Source of the DNA: Oscillospiraceae bacterium
Lineage (GTDB): Bacteria > Bacillota > Clostridia > Oscillospirales > Acutalibacteraceae
Assembly (NCBI GenBank): GCA_009779995.1
Contig: WRDW01000011.1
Location: forward strand, 1-46,894
Length of the DNA stretch: 46,894 bases
Direction of reading: 5' to 3'
Made by a program: the position numbers and the translations under genes. Position 1 is the stretch's first letter. Each line of letters opens with the position of its first letter. Under the pieces are notes generated by a model. The model did no database searches. It was not told the origin of the DNA and saw only the letters and a list, made by a program, of their open reading frames with translations. This document shows positions 23,490-31,393 of the stretch, one piece after another.

Positions 23490-24047
23490 CTATTTGTTGA
23501 ATTTATTGGCCAGCCATTCCAGCACTTTCAGCTGATCCGCCCCGGTCGCCCGGCGGACTTGTATAAGCAGTTTCTCATAAGACGGCCTATCCAGCGTGAG
23601 GTTCGCCGCGCCCTCGTTGCAAACGCTGCACAGAGCACGCAGATTCGCTGGATCGTCGGTGCCACCCATGCTTTTGTCAACGATATGCCCGATGTGCAGG
23701 CGCGTCATCCGGGAAGCATCATAGGGATGCGGCTCTCCGGCCACAGCCCCGCACATCTGGCAGGTATAGCCGTTGCGGTCGAGCACGTAAGCCCTGGTTT
23801 CCTTGCTGATTTCGCGGGCAAAGGCGGGCTGCGGCTTGGGATTCACAAGTAAGTATTGCCCCGGCTTCAGGTCGGAGCGGTCATTGTGGGTCAGGATTTG
23901 ATAGCCTTCTTCGTTGCGCAGTTCCCGCACCCGCCGCGCCCATTCGCTGATACCCGCGACTTCCTGCAAAGTTTTGGTTTCCAGCACCTCGCCCAGATGC
24001 GCCAGAAAATAGGCCCTGAGCTTATCCCTTGCACCCATCTCCCTCAT
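23490..24047 (-). CDS. HNH endonuclease, likely Type II restriction enzyme
   Basis: A 185-residue protein. Residues 1-60 are helical, with a winged-helix look (KTLQEVAGISEWARRVRELRN). The C-terminal half is an HNH nuclease with zinc-binding CQMC (Cys96, Cys99) and CSVC (Cys140, Cys143), and the active-site core LHIGHIVDKSMGG...NLRALC (His118, His121, Asn135). It overlaps the methyltransferase stop codon by 4 bases (ATGA), so the two are translationally coupled. The pair fits a compact Type II restriction-modification system with the methyltransferase first. The recognition site is not readable from the sequence. Confidence 0.85.
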   Translation of the reverse strand: MREMGARDKLRAYFLAHLGEVLETKTLQEVAGISEWARRVRELRNEEGYQILTHNDRSDLKPGQYLLVNPKPQPAFAREISKETRAYVLDRNGYTCQMCGAVAGEPHPYDASRMTRLHIGHIVDKSMGGTDDPANLRALCSVCNEGAANLTLDRPSYEKLLIQVRRATGADQLKVLEWLANKFNK

Positions 24048-25015
24048 CCGGCTCTCTCCTCCCCGTAGAAATAGTCAGCGTCTTTCGCTCCGGCAAGCAG
24101 CGCCTTATTAATCGCGATGCCGATTGCCCGTGCCACCGGGGGCGGGAAGGCGTTGCCCACCTGCCTGTATGCCGGGGTTTTCTTCCCAACAAATTCCCAC
24201 TCCGGCGGAAAACCCTGCACCAGCGCCGCCATCTGAACAGTTAGCCTTGGCATACCCTTGAAGCCCTTTTCAGGCGGAGCATCCGCAAGGCCCATGCCGT
24301 CCACCCCGAGTTTGGCCCACGCCTGTTTCGCTCTGGTAGGCCCTAAATCGGCGCCGCCGTGCTTTTTGCTCCCGCCTACCAGGGTAGGGGCAATATCGTT
24401 GGCCTTTTGCGCCCATTCCTCTACGTCTTCCCAGCCATTACTAGCCATAGCGCTTTTCAGCAACTGGCCCACTGTCGGCGGCGGCGCGACAATACCTAAC
24501 GGCCAGACATAATATGGGGCGTATTCTCTTTTGAGCGCGATAAGAATTGCGCGGGGCCGCAACTGCGGCACTCCAAAATGGTGCGTTTGCACCGGCTTCC
24601 ACGAGCAGGCATAGCCCATCGCTTCCAGCTTTGCTTTGATTTCCCTGCGATAGCTATCAAATTTCGGATCAAACAGCCCTCGCACATTTTCCAGCATGAC
24701 AGCTTTTGGGTTGCATTCCCGCACAAGGCGCAGGGCCTCGGGAAACAAATCGCGCTCATCCTCCCGCCCCAACTGTTTTCCTGCCACAGAAAACGGCGGG
24801 CAGGGAACGCCGCCGGCCAGTAAATCAATCCCAATATATTTCTTTGCCGAAAAAGACTTCACGTCCCCTTCGAGCACGTTCCATTTCGGGCGGTTGTGCC
24901 GCAAGGTGGCGCAGGCAGCGGGGTCTATCTCAATCAGCGCCGCATGGCTGAACCCGGCCTGCTCCAGGCCCAAGGCCTGGCCTCCGGCTCCGGCGCATAT
25001 TTCGATTGAACGCAT
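24044..25015 (-). CDS. DNA (cytosine-5) methyltransferase
   Basis: A 323-residue enzyme with the C5-methyltransferase motifs in order: motif I ICAGAGGQALG (7-16), motif IV GGVPCPPFS with catalytic Cys72, motif VI ENVRG (Glu109), motif VIII QLRPR (151-155), a target-recognition region around 195-260 (VGGSKKHGGADLGPTRAKQAW) and motif X QVGNAFPPPVARAIG. It transfers a methyl group from SAM to cytosine C5 and protects sites cut by the coupled HNH nuclease. It starts 28 bases after ThuA2, with no promoter or terminator between, so it now depends on the sugar operon for transcription. Confidence 0.93.
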   Translation of the reverse strand: MRSIEICAGAGGQALGLEQAGFSHAALIEIDPAACATLRHNRPKWNVLEGDVKSFSAKKYIGIDLLAGGVPCPPFSVAGKQLGREDERDLFPEALRLVRECNPKAVMLENVRGLFDPKFDSYRREIKAKLEAMGYACSWKPVQTHHFGVPQLRPRAILIALKREYAPYYVWPLGIVAPPPTVGQLLKSAMASNGWEDVEEWAQKANDIAPTLVGGSKKHGGADLGPTRAKQAWAKLGVDGMGLADAPPEKGFKGMPRLTVQMAALVQGFPPEWEFVGKKTPAYRQVGNAFPPPVARAIGIAINKALLAGAKDADYFYGEERAG

Positions 25016-25043
25016 CAGCCTTCCTCTTTCCGGCCACCCAGCC

Positions 25044-25775
25044 TCACGCCTTCTCCACCAGCGGTTTCACCTTCTGGTTCGGCTGGAAATCCCGCTTCTC
25101 GCCCGGCGCGGCCCAGCGGATGGCGTTGCCTATCACCTTGAGTACGTTTTCGTCCTTGTAGGTCGGGAAGGTCTCATGGCCCGGGTGGAAGTAGAAAATC
25201 TTCCCCGCGCCCCGGGTGAAGGTGCAGCTGCCCCGGAACACGTTCCCGCCCTCGAACCAGGTGACGAAGATGAGCTCGTCGGGCTTGGGGATGTCGAAGC
25301 GCTCGCCGTACATCTCCTCCTTTTCCAGCCGGAAATGCAGCGGCACCCCCTGGGTGATGGGGTGGTTTGGGTTGACGTTCCAGAGCACGCACTTGTCCTT
25401 GTTTTCATTCCAGCGCAGGGTGCAGGTGGTGCCCATCAGCGCACGGAAAGGCTTTGCCATGTGCGAGGAGTGCAGCGGGATGAAGCCCATACCCTCGTGC
25501 ACGCGCTTCACGATGCGGTCGACGACCTTGCCGCGCACCATGCCGTGCGCGCCGTGGCCCCACCAGAGCAGCACGTCCGTCTCCTCCAGCACTTTCTTCG
25601 ATAGCCCGTGGTTGATGTCCTTCCCCAGCCAGGCCGTGCGGATCTCCAAATCGGGCGCGGCCAGGGCACGCTTCAGGTGCTCGTGCATCCCCCCGGGGTA
25701 GAGCTTGCCCGCGGGGCTGTGCTTGCTATGGTCTCCCAGGTATTCGTTCCAGATAGTTACGCGCAGTGGTTTCAT
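25044..25775 (-). CDS. ThuA domain protein (ThuA2)
   Basis: A 243-residue ThuA protein with LRVTIWNEYLGDH, DVLLWWGHGAHG, GMGFIPLHSSHMAKPF, HPITQGVP and IFYFHPGHE. It is closely similar to ThuA1 along the whole chain (WFEGGN.FR..CTFTRG). AGGAGG precedes the ATG. It is the first gene of module B; the R-M pair follows 28 bases later. The upstream gap carries a short repeat (ACGCATTACAAA, twice). Confidence 0.9.
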   Translation of the reverse strand: MKPLRVTIWNEYLGDHSKHSPAGKLYPGGMHEHLKRALAAPDLEIRTAWLGKDINHGLSKKVLEETDVLLWWGHGAHGMVRGKVVDRIVKRVHEGMGFIPLHSSHMAKPFRALMGTTCTLRWNENKDKCVLWNVNPNHPITQGVPLHFRLEKEEMYGERFDIPKPDELIFVTWFEGGNVFRGSCTFTRGAGKIFYFHPGHETFPTYKDENVLKVIGNAIRWAAPGEKRDFQPNQKVKPLVEKA

Positions 25776-25793
25776 GGATGGGCCTCCTCATTT

Positions 25794-25826
25794 CATTTGT
25801 AATGCGTAGTTTGTAATGCGTAATTT
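25794..25826. repeat. Short direct repeat TTTGTAATGCGTA
   Basis: TTTGTAATGCGTAG is followed directly by TTTGTAATGCGTAA in the gap between the lipase and ThuA2 genes. This kind of short AT-rich tandem repeat is common between Firmicute genes. Confidence 0.7.
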
Positions 25827-27541
25827 TATGGCTGCTCCGTATAGTCAAAGGTCTTCGTCCTCGGCACAGGCACGTTCCCCGTATATTGCAAAAATGTGAC
25901 GGTGATGGGCGCATACGCGCCGGGGAGCAGCATGTTCTCCTCGCATTTGATCGAGACGCTGCCGCCCGGCGCGATTTTCCCGTCCTGCGGCCTCGCGAAC
26001 TTCAGCTCCGGTCCGGAAACCCGGAGAATTTTCACGTCGCGCTCAAGCGATAAATTGTCGATTAGAATCTGTTCCCCGTCAAACGTCAGGGCGATGCTCT
26101 CGCTGGGCTGCCTGCACATCCCGAACTGCGGGTAGGCCGGGTCGTCAAATACCGTGTTGAAGTCCGGGTCCATCATCAGCGCGCACTCCAGTTCCAGGGC
26201 GTAGGGGTCGAAGTAGCTCGCCCCGTGGAACTGCCCCTGCACGAACCAGGTGTGGTCCGGCAGCCAGGCCGCGCTGGCGTCGATGTCCTGCCCCGGCGAG
26301 ACGTGCCTGTGCCCGGCTGTCTTGCATATCTCGTTGCTCTGCTTTATGCCGTGCTGGCCCAGCGGCAGCGCTTTTGCACCTGTTGTATATTGCACATCCA
26401 AAAACGTGTCGCTGTTGATCTCATCTGGCCCCACCAGGTGCGGGTTCCCCGTATTCGCCACAATGCGTATCCCTATGCCGTATTTCTCCTGCGCCTCGCG
26501 CAGCGTCCTGCCCCAGTTCGGCATGATCTCGCCGTGCATCCTGTCGCAGTCCGCCTCCCAGCCGTAGCGCTCCCCGGGCCCCAGCGCTGCGGCCTTCACG
26601 GCCTCGTAGTCGCCCGCCGGTACCAGGTCCCAGATGCTGCCCCAGGTCTTCGCCACCGGCAGCAGCCCCGCCAGCAGCAGCTGCGTCACCAGGGGCGAGA
26701 GCCGCTTGAGCGTGATCCATTTCAGCAGGGGCTCCAGCTTCATCTCGGTGTTCATGTAGGACTGCACGAAGCGCGTGAACGCCTCGGTCTGTATGCTGAA
26801 CGCCTCGCCCGCCATCAGGTGGGAGACCATGCTGCTCCCCCCCAGCATGGGGAACTCCATCACGATCTTGCTCACTTTTTTTTCTTTGGCGCAGTCATGC
26901 AGATAGGCCCCGCACACCTGCCCGCCGTAGCTGGAGCCGAACAGCCGCACCTTCTTGCTCTTCGTGAGCGCCAACACCTCATTGATAAACTCACGCAGTT
27001 TCTCGGCGGAGCGCAGCGTGGGGCCGCGCCAGTCGTACTGGAATATAAATATATTTTCAGCGCCCACCTGCTGCTCGAAGCGCCTGCAGAACGTCCCCAG
27101 CTGCGACAGATACCTCGCGTTAGGATCGTCCTCAGCCTTGGCGCGTATGGCCGCCAAGGAGAAATCCCCGGCAGTGCCGGGCCACGGGCCGACTTCATGC
27201 TTGCGCGTGCCGTCCAGGTTCATGGCGAACTGATCCAGATACCCGTTCGCCGCCCGCCCGAAGGCGCTGACGATCATATTGCTTCGCCTGGTCAGGGCAT
27301 ACACCACCGCCCCGCCCAGCAGCCCAGGCAGCTCCCCCACCACCGCCCCCAGGATCGCGTTGGCGTCAGGGTTCCACACCAGCACCCGCTCGTCGCTGCC
27401 CGGCTCGGCGAACAGCTGCGTGGCCGTGTACCCCGGCACCACGATGATGGGGTCATGCTCGGGCTGCGCGGCCAGCGCCGGGCAGGCCAGGGTGAAAACG
27501 AGGGCAAACGCCAATGCCAGGGATAGGATACGCTTTTTCAT
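25826..27541 (-). CDS. Secreted LCAT-like lipase/acyltransferase
   Basis: A 571-residue protein with a signal peptide (MKKRILSLALAFALVF, cleavage after about residue 25). It has an alpha/beta-hydrolase fold of the lecithin:cholesterol acyltransferase type: IIVVPGYTATQL near residue 32, FQYDWRGP (169-174) and the nucleophile elbow GSSYGG with Ser204. An Asp (around SDTFLDVQ) and a His (GQFHGA or TAGHRHVSPGQD) are candidates for the rest of the triad. The last ~110 residues form a beta domain. It probably hydrolyses lipids or esters outside the cell. AAGGAG precedes the ATG. It is oriented with the redox operon upstream but separated from it by a 142-base repeat-filled gap. Confidence 0.8.
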   Translation of the reverse strand: MKKRILSLALAFALVFTLACPALAAQPEHDPIIVVPGYTATQLFAEPGSDERVLVWNPDANAILGAVVGELPGLLGGAVVYALTRRSNMIVSAFGRAANGYLDQFAMNLDGTRKHEVGPWPGTAGDFSLAAIRAKAEDDPNARYLSQLGTFCRRFEQQVGAENIFIFQYDWRGPTLRSAEKLREFINEVLALTKSKKVRLFGSSYGGQVCGAYLHDCAKEKKVSKIVMEFPMLGGSSMVSHLMAGEAFSIQTEAFTRFVQSYMNTEMKLEPLLKWITLKRLSPLVTQLLLAGLLPVAKTWGSIWDLVPAGDYEAVKAAALGPGERYGWEADCDRMHGEIMPNWGRTLREAQEKYGIGIRIVANTGNPHLVGPDEINSDTFLDVQYTTGAKALPLGQHGIKQSNEICKTAGHRHVSPGQDIDASAAWLPDHTWFVQGQFHGASYFDPYALELECALMMDPDFNTVFDDPAYPQFGMCRQPSESIALTFDGEQILIDNLSLERDVKILRVSGPELKFARPQDGKIAPGGSVSIKCEENMLLPGAYAPITVTFLQYTGNVPVPRTKTFDYTEQP

Positions 27542-27555
27542 AAAGAGACTCCTTT

Positions 27556-27670
27556 GCTTGCTGCATTGTTGCGGCGCTGCAATGCAACGCCCTACAGGAT
27601 TTGGGCCATTGGCCCTTGTTTAGCGCCACTGGCGCAATCCCTGAAGGGCGAGCCATTGGCCCGCCACTGA
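27556..27670. repeat. Intergenic cluster of small palindromes
   Basis: The gap between the flavoprotein and lipase genes holds several small inverted repeats: GGGCCATTGGCCC, GCGCCACTGGCGC and a TTGCAT-rich arm. No gene or clear promoter is present. It may end transcription of the redox operon. Confidence 0.65.
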
Positions 27671-27683
27671 TATAACCCAATTC

Positions 27684-29411
27684 TTACTTCAAGAACCTCT
27701 TCTCCGCCTCCGGCGTATCCAGCCCCAGCGTGCCGCCTGGGTTCATGATGTTGTCCGGGTCGAAGTGGTCCTTCAAAGCGCGGATGACGGCGTATTCGTT
27801 GCGCCCCAGCTGGCCCTCCAGCCAGGGGCCGAACATCTTGCCAATGCCGTGGTGGTGGCTCATGCTCGCGCCGCTGCGCTGGATGGCATCGAGTATGCTC
27901 GCATGGAATTTCCTGAACGCCTCGGCGTCGTTCTCAACGATGATAAAGATCCAGTACAAATTCCCGCCCTGGGGGTACACGTGGCTCATGTGCGTCATGC
28001 AGATGGTGCCCGGCCGGGCCTTGACGACCTCGCGCACGGCGGCATGTACCTTGGCCATCGAGCTCCAGTTGACGCAGCACTCCATGGTGTCCATCAGCAC
28101 GCCGAAGTCCTGCAGGGTGTCGCGCAGGTAGGGATCGGAGAAGCGCCCGTGCTCCCAGCCCTTGCAGACGTAGCCCGTCATGCTTAAAGCCCCGAAGCGC
28201 TGCGCCGCCTTCGCGACATTCTTCGCCACGTTTTTGCTGAAGCCCGCCTCGCCGTTTGTAAAGCCCAAAAACAGGCACATCTCGTCCTCTTTGAAGCTTT
28301 TCAGCTTGAACAGGTGCTTCAGCGGGCTGTCCATCACGCCGTACATGTTCAGCATGATGCTGGTCTCCTCCGGGTCGCTCAGGCGGAACACGCTGGGCTT
28401 GCCGGCCTCGGACTGCATCACCTCCCGCGCGAAGGCGATGCCCGTCTTCCAGTCCTTGAACATGTAGCTGAAGCGCTTGACGGTTTCCGGCATGTGGCGG
28501 CTGAACTTCAGCGTCACATGCGTCAGCACGCCGAAGGTGCCCTCGCTGCCCATCATCACCTGGTCCAGGTCGGGGCCCGTGGCCTTGCGGGGGTGCTGGT
28601 CGGTCTCGATCACGCCCCTGGGCGTCGCGTAGGCCTGCCCGAGCACCATGTCCTGTATGCAGCCGTAATAGGTGGAATTCTGCCCGCTGCCGTGGGTCAC
28701 CACCCAGCCGCCCACGCTGCTGTGCTCGAAGCTCTGGGGAAAATGCCCCAGCGTATACGCCCGCCGCGCGCCGAACACGCTCTGCGCGCCCTGCAAAATT
28801 TCCTCCAGCTTCGGCCCGCTCATCCCGGCTTCGACAGTGATCAGCTGGTCGGCCTCGTTGAACTTCACAACACGATTGAAGCGCAGCCGCATGTCCAGGG
28901 AGATGCCGCCCTTCACGCACTCCACGCCTCTTGTGACAGAGCTGCCGCCGCCGTAGACATACAGGGGAATTTTATGCTCGCTCACATAGGCCACGATCGC
29001 CTCGATTTGCTTCCTGCTGCCGGGATACACCACGATGTCCGGCACGTTCTCCACAATTTTTTCGCGTGCGCGCATGATGTCGTACATCGTTTTGCCGTAG
29101 GCCACGGAAAAGCGCGCGTAGTCGTCCGAGCGCACGAATTCATCGCCAACAATCTTCTTGATGGCCTCGATGTGCCTGTCTTCCAGGGTGATGGGGATGT
29201 CGAACTTGACCTCGTCGAGGCCCAAATCCTGCTGATATTCGTGAAAGATGCTCTCGTCCATGCCGAAGCGCCGCAGCACGTCCTGGAGCATACGCTCCTT
29301 AGGCGCTTTGATCTCCCGCGTCGCACCGCCCCATTTGAACACGGACCTGTACGAATTTTCCGGGATTTCCCCCTGGAACCATTTGGGCTCGAAGCCTTTG
29401 TAGGTGGACAT
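27684..29411 (-). CDS. FAD-linked oxidase, alkyl-DHAP synthase-like
   Basis: A 575-residue flavoprotein of the VAO/PCMH type. The FAD-binding domain runs about residues 115-305 (VVYPGSRKQIEAIV, VYGGGSSVTRGVE, GMSGPKLEEIL, SSVGGWVVTHGSGQNSTYYG, MMGSEGTFGVLT). The C-terminal FAD-oxidase domain ends with SHHHGIGK (518-525) and NPGGTLGL, both hallmarks of alkyldihydroxyacetonephosphate synthase, whose His residues bind the substrate. That enzyme makes the ether bond in ether lipids. The acyltransferase partner is not in the window, so a different hydroxy-acid or glycerol-phosphate substrate remains possible. It is the last gene of the GlpA/GlpB-like operon. Confidence 0.85.
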   Translation of the reverse strand: MSTYKGFEPKWFQGEIPENSYRSVFKWGGATREIKAPKERMLQDVLRRFGMDESIFHEYQQDLGLDEVKFDIPITLEDRHIEAIKKIVGDEFVRSDDYARFSVAYGKTMYDIMRAREKIVENVPDIVVYPGSRKQIEAIVAYVSEHKIPLYVYGGGSSVTRGVECVKGGISLDMRLRFNRVVKFNEADQLITVEAGMSGPKLEEILQGAQSVFGARRAYTLGHFPQSFEHSSVGGWVVTHGSGQNSTYYGCIQDMVLGQAYATPRGVIETDQHPRKATGPDLDQVMMGSEGTFGVLTHVTLKFSRHMPETVKRFSYMFKDWKTGIAFAREVMQSEAGKPSVFRLSDPEETSIMLNMYGVMDSPLKHLFKLKSFKEDEMCLFLGFTNGEAGFSKNVAKNVAKAAQRFGALSMTGYVCKGWEHGRFSDPYLRDTLQDFGVLMDTMECCVNWSSMAKVHAAVREVVKARPGTICMTHMSHVYPQGGNLYWIFIIVENDAEAFRKFHASILDAIQRSGASMSHHHGIGKMFGPWLEGQLGRNEYAVIRALKDHFDPDNIMNPGGTLGLDTPEAEKRFLK

Positions 29412-29440
29412 ACTGTTTTCTCCATTCTTGATGTTGGATA

Positions 29441-29806
29441 TTAAACGCCGGACATCAGCCAGTCACTTGTCGCTATAATTTTTCCCTCGCAGATGCCGCC
29501 CAAATCCGCCACGGCATCCCCGCAGGCTATTTTTTTGTCGATCACGATCCCCATGAGCAGCCGCATCACCTCGCCCATCTTCCCCTTGGGGATCTCCCTG
29601 TCCGTGCGCACGGGCAGCATGGGGCACGCGGCGAAGCTTGTGCGTACAGTGGAACACAGCGTGCGCATGGGGTTGGTCAGCTCCGTCAGCGCAAAGTCCA
29701 CGCCCCGCTTGCAGGTATTGCCGGTCACGTTCACACCGCCGTCGGGCGTCAACTCCGCCAGCAGCTTGCACCCCGCCGGGCAGGTGATGCAGATGAGTTG
29801 TTTCAT
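29441..29806 (-). CDS. DUF1667 protein
   Basis: A 121-residue protein with the family's N-terminal CITCPAGCKL and a further Cys in GNTCKRG and in CPMLPVRT, which together look like a metal or Fe-S site, followed by GKMGEVMRLL. DUF1667 genes usually follow GlpA- and GlpB-like FAD enzymes and are thought to serve as a redox partner. Its ATG overlaps the stop of the lipoprotein gene by one base (TAATG), and its AGGAGG site lies inside that gene. The flavoprotein follows 29 bases later. Confidence 0.88.
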   Translation of the reverse strand: MKQLICITCPAGCKLLAELTPDGGVNVTGNTCKRGVDFALTELTNPMRTLCSTVRTSFAACPMLPVRTDREIPKGKMGEVMRLLMGIVIDKKIACGDAVADLGGICEGKIIATSDWLMSGV

Positions 29807-30561
29807 TAGGGCCAGTCCTCCTCCTCTGTGCTTACCAGTTTCAGTTCGCCGCCAATCAGCTTGTATGTATCCCTAACGAAGATTGAATTATGTACATCGT
29901 CCCAATTCAGCGGATGAACATCTTCTCTTTCTATTTCTACGAATGTATGATTTATATAGGAGTAAACCGATAAACAATATCCGAAGGCTCCATCTCTAAA
30001 ACCACACAATAAGCGCCCATCTTGAACGGATACCCAATGCTCCTCGCTGATTTCTTCCAGCTGCTTGTTCTCAACATATTTCTTCTGCTTGGTATCCCAC
30101 AACCAGAACAGCGATGGTGTATTGTGCATGGAACCGCCTCTGTATTGGTGCAGCTGAATATCCAGGTAGCCATCTGTATTGAAATCAGCGAACACTAAAC
30201 CGTAATCATCTTCAAGCGAAAACCGGTTTTCCGTCTCGAACCCATCCAGTTGTTGTGAAAAGTCCTCTCCGCTGATTTCGATTTCGGAAATATTGACATA
30301 CGCCCCATCACCGTAGCCATGCAGTGTAAATATGAACTCCGGCATATCATCATGAATACGCTGCGTTACGGTATACTCAAACGGCTTCGGCTCGGCTTCA
30401 GTTGTTATGACCTCAGTCGTCGTGACCTCTTCCGTGGCGTTGCTCAATGCCGACATGTATTCTGACATATCCTTTTCGTATGCACTCTGCCCGCAAGCGC
30501 AAAGCCCCGCCAGCAGGCAAAGCGCCAACCCCAAGCACGCAATCGCTTTCATAGCCATCAT
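29806..30561 (-). CDS. Lipoprotein with DFNxDGYxD motif, paralogue 2
   Basis: A 251-residue lipoprotein. The signal ends in LCAC (acylated Cys near residue 24 from the ATGATG start), followed by a Thr/Glu-rich linker. The globular domain has RIHDDMPEFIFTLHGYGDG, LDGFETEN and DYGLVFADFNTDGYLDIQLHQY, whose Asp-rich loop is of the FG-GAP/EF-like calcium type seen in XAC2610-related proteins. It overlaps the stop codon of its paralogue by 4 bases (ATGA). It is unusually AT-rich compared with the paralogue. The function is unknown; the pair is inserted between redox genes that normally adjoin. Confidence 0.78.
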   Translation of the reverse strand: MMAMKAIACLGLALCLLAGLCACGQSAYEKDMSEYMSALSNATEEVTTTEVITTEAEPKPFEYTVTQRIHDDMPEFIFTLHGYGDGAYVNISEIEISGEDFSQQLDGFETENRFSLEDDYGLVFADFNTDGYLDIQLHQYRGGSMHNTPSLFWLWDTKQKKYVENKQLEEISEEHWVSVQDGRLLCGFRDGAFGYCLSVYSYINHTFVEIEREDVHPLNWDDVHNSIFVRDTYKLIGGELKLVSTEEEDWP

Positions 30562-31301
30562 TCCTTCTCCCGCGTCTGGCTCGCAAGCTCCATCTTGCCG
30601 TCCACCAGCTTGTAGGTCTCTATGCACTCGTAGGAGTCCTCGCCCTCGTCCTCATACCACATGATCGAATACTCCGTCAGCACGAACTCGCCCTCGATGT
30701 ACTCGTAGTAGTAGTCGTTAAAGGAGGGCACGCCCAGCTCCTCCATGTAGCCCTTCAGGAAGCGGTACATGCGCGGGCCATCGTCCTCCCGGGCGAAGTG
30801 CCTGGCGTCGCTGAGCTCCTCGAGCTGTTCGTTGCGGATAAATTGCTTTTGCCCGGCGTCCCACAGCCAGAACAGCGAAATTTCCTCCCGCGTGGCGGTG
30901 TAATAGTGCAGCCGCAGGTCGAGATAGCCGTCGCCGTTGAAGTCGTCGAACGCGAGGCCGTAGTCGCCGATGTCCTCCGGCACGGCAAACTCCGTCTCGA
31001 AGCCCTCCAGCCGCTGGCCGAAGCCCTCCCCTTTGATGTCAATCGCCCGGATCGCGGCGATGGCGAGCACGAAGCCGGGGTCGCTGTCGTCGATAGATTC
31101 GTCCCCGTGCAGCGTGAACGCGAATTCCGGCAGGCTGTCGTGTATGCGCCTTGCCACCGTGTGACGAAGCGCCCCGGAATCGGCTTGCGTTGTCGCGGCC
31201 TGCGTTGTTGCCGCCTCAGTCGGCTTCACCGGCTCCGTTTTGCAGGCGGACAGGCCCGCGAGCAAAAGCATAGCCAGGCAAACGCAGATAGTCTTTTTCA
31301 T
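30558..31301 (-). CDS. Lipoprotein with DFNxDGYxD motif, paralogue 1
   Basis: A 247-residue lipoprotein starting at MKKTICVCLAMLLLAGLSAC (acylated Cys20), with a Thr/Ala linker. It shares with the next gene RIHDSLPEFAFTLHG, GEGFGQRLEGFETEF and DYGLAFDDFNGDGYLDLRLHYY. The two arose by tandem duplication and have since diverged in base composition. The AGGAGG site touches the end of a palindromic repeat (31315-31390) that fills the gap after the GlpB-like gene. The function is unknown. Confidence 0.78.
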   Translation of the reverse strand: MKKTICVCLAMLLLAGLSACKTEPVKPTEAATTQAATTQADSGALRHTVARRIHDSLPEFAFTLHGDESIDDSDPGFVLAIAAIRAIDIKGEGFGQRLEGFETEFAVPEDIGDYGLAFDDFNGDGYLDLRLHYYTATREEISLFWLWDAGQKQFIRNEQLEELSDARHFAREDDGPRMYRFLKGYMEELGVPSFNDYYYEYIEGEFVLTEYSIMWYEDEGEDSYECIETYKLVDGKMELASQTREKE

Positions 31302-31314
31302 GAAATGGCCTCCT

Positions 31315-31390
31315 GTAGGGGCGGCATTCTTGCCGCCCGAATCATTAGCGATTGCGATTATCATGCGGGTGGCAAGAATGCCACCCCTAC
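31315..31390. repeat. Paired GTAGGGGCGGCA element, hairpin of two copies
   Basis: Two 25-base arms, GTAGGGGCGGCATTCTTGCC plus GCCCG and its inverted counterpart (23 of 25 identical), enclose 26 bases. The element fits exactly between the stop codon of the GlpB-like gene and the ribosome binding site of the lipoprotein gene. It is the fullest copy of the repeat seen at 15139, 17090 and 34367. Confidence 0.88.
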
Positions 31391-31393
31391 CAT

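Noticed and set aside
24180-24210. Second guaA-like PEWE end inside the methyltransferase
   Set aside because: It is the normal FPPEWEF segment just before motif X of C5 methyltransferases.
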